From NCBI GenBank assembly GCA_958510875.1, contig OY294067.1, forward strand, positions 136,183,726 through 136,247,725: 64,000 nucleotides of DNA, in the 5' to 3' direction. Of the stretch, positions 63,419 through 64,000 are shown one piece after another (within the stretch, counting starts at the first letter, position 1; each line of letters opens with the position of its first letter). The position numbers and the translations under genes were made by a program. The notes beneath the pieces were generated by a model, which saw nothing but the letters and a program-made list of their open reading frames with translations, ran no database searches and had not been told where the DNA came from. The DNA comes from Endomychus coccineus (lineage: Eukaryota > Arthropoda > Insecta > Coleoptera > Endomychidae).

Positions 63419-64000
63419 TTATTTTGAGAATTTTTTATTTTTCATCGTACACGTTTTATCAGTTTCCAATACTTTGGTGATATATTTCTTCATCTCGTAT
63501 ACGTCTTGTAACGCCAGTATATACTTATTTTCGATCCAACTTTTGATCGTATCATTAACGACCAACGAATCGGCCATTATAATTTCGAAGCATTTGTTCA
63601 CCAAATTGCCGTTATCTTTGTCCGAGATATTCTTGAGATGAAGTAACGAATGCGATTTCAACACGCTCAGGTGTCTATCGTAAAACGATGACGAAGACGA
63701 CGGTGCTCCACAAAAACCCTCGAATAATAGCCACGGTATAAGGACGTCCGTCTGAATGTCTTCTACGAGCCTGGTGGTGGTGATGGTGTTGTTGTTGCTG
63801 CCGCTGCTATCTCTACCGTTGTCGTCGTTAATTTTTCTACCGATAACGGAATTCAAGTGATTTCTCACGAAAATCGACAGATCGTCCATATTCCGATATA
63901 GGCCCTTTTTGTCGTTCAGTAAGGTATTGGTGAACACCTCTTCGCTAACGAAATTGTCTCGGCCGATGAGCACGTTATATCGATCGCGATTGTGCAATAT
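63419..64000 (-). CDS. Unknown protein, partial at the right edge
   Basis: The minus-strand frame is open to the window edge without an ATG, so the 5' end lies outside. At least 193 codons are visible. The visible part is helical with a Ser/Asn/Thr microsatellite insert (about 63780-63840) and a Ser run near 63690, then an acidic-basic C-terminal helix (ALQDVYEMKKYITKVLE). No family recognised. It converges with the dUTPase remnant, and the AATAAA-type signals near 63405 serve the plus-strand side. Confidence 0.65.
   Translation of the reverse strand: MLHNRDRYNVLIGRDNFVSEEVFTNTLLNDKKGLYRNMDDLSIFVRNHLNSVIGRKINDDNGRDSSGSNNNTITTTRLVEDIQTDVLIPWLLFEGFCGAPSSSSSFYDRHLSVLKSHSLLHLKNISDKDNGNLVNKCFEIIMADSLVVNDTIKSWIENKYILALQDVYEMKKYITKVLETDKTCTMKNKKFSK

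Noticed and set aside
1..64000. Nimavirus (white spot-type) or NCLDV origin for the whole window
   Set aside because: A LEF-8-type polymerase subunit, P33-like oxidase and palindromic hrs favour the lef-8 insect virus group. The D5-like primase and XRN-like genes alone do not outweigh these.
1..64000. tRNA or rRNA genes
   Set aside because: No cloverleaf-like or ribosomal sequence was recognised on either strand by eye. A tRNA scan would settle it.

Overview
The window looks like part of the genome of a large nuclear double-stranded DNA virus of an arthropod, of the lef-8-bearing group that includes baculo-, nudi-, hytrosa- and filamentous viruses (Lefavirales/Naldaviricetes). Support: a LEF-8-type RNA polymerase subunit with the GxK-x5-GQKG signature, a P33/Erv-like sulfhydryl oxidase, a divergent family B DNA polymerase homologue, a Pif1/RecD-like SF1 helicase, intronless genes packed on both strands, arthropod-type TATA + (T)CAGT promoters, and baculovirus-like homologous regions (hrs) built of imperfect palindromes. 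The LCAT-like lipase fits my recollection, unchecked, that such a gene occurs in parasitoid-wasp filamentous viruses, so a filamentovirus relative is my best but tentative guess. Nothing proves whether the virus is free or integrated; long intact ORFs and the absence of host genes favour a viral genome.

Layout. 1-8.3 kb: two small unknown genes between two composite hr blocks. 8.3-12.4 kb: an unknown gene with a possible frameshift, then a leftward overlapping pair for a fatty acid 2-hydroxylase and an LCAT-like acyltransferase. 12.5-20.8 kb: divergent lef-8 and DNA polymerase homologue. 20.9-23 kb: third hr block. 23-26.5 kb: small genes, including a tandemly duplicated pair (about 93-aa protein + RING-like protein) in which both RING copies are damaged. 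26.6-31.2 kb: three tandem XRN1-like 5'-3' exonuclease genes. 31.2-44.5 kb: mostly unrecognised viral genes rich in Asp/Ser/Thr runs, plus the P33-like oxidase. 44.5-48 kb: helicase and an unknown gene. 48.1-50.5 and 60.8-63.2 kb: two near-identical Fanzor (TnpB-like) elements in opposite orientation. 50.6-53.1 kb: a frameshifted gene and a fourth hr block, inverted. 53.1-59.4 kb: a membrane protein and a D5-like primase-helicase. 59.5-64 kb: an unknown gene, a partial duplication of its 3' end, Fanzor copy 2, a dUTPase remnant and a gene running off the right edge.

How it fits together: lef-8, the polymerase homologue, both helicases and the primase form a replication/late-transcription set. 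The XRN-like genes may act on RNA decay, and the lipid enzymes may remodel host membranes. Each hr block points at the gene just after it, so these blocks are candidate enhancers/origins. The Fanzor elements are mobile, with TTAA sites and terminal inverted repeats, and carry hr-like sequence inside. The most unusual points are loss of the catalytic carboxylates in the family B polymerase homologue, loss of a metal-binding Asp in two of three XRN copies, the paired Fanzor elements beside a broken dUTPase, and the uniform four-copy hr architecture.
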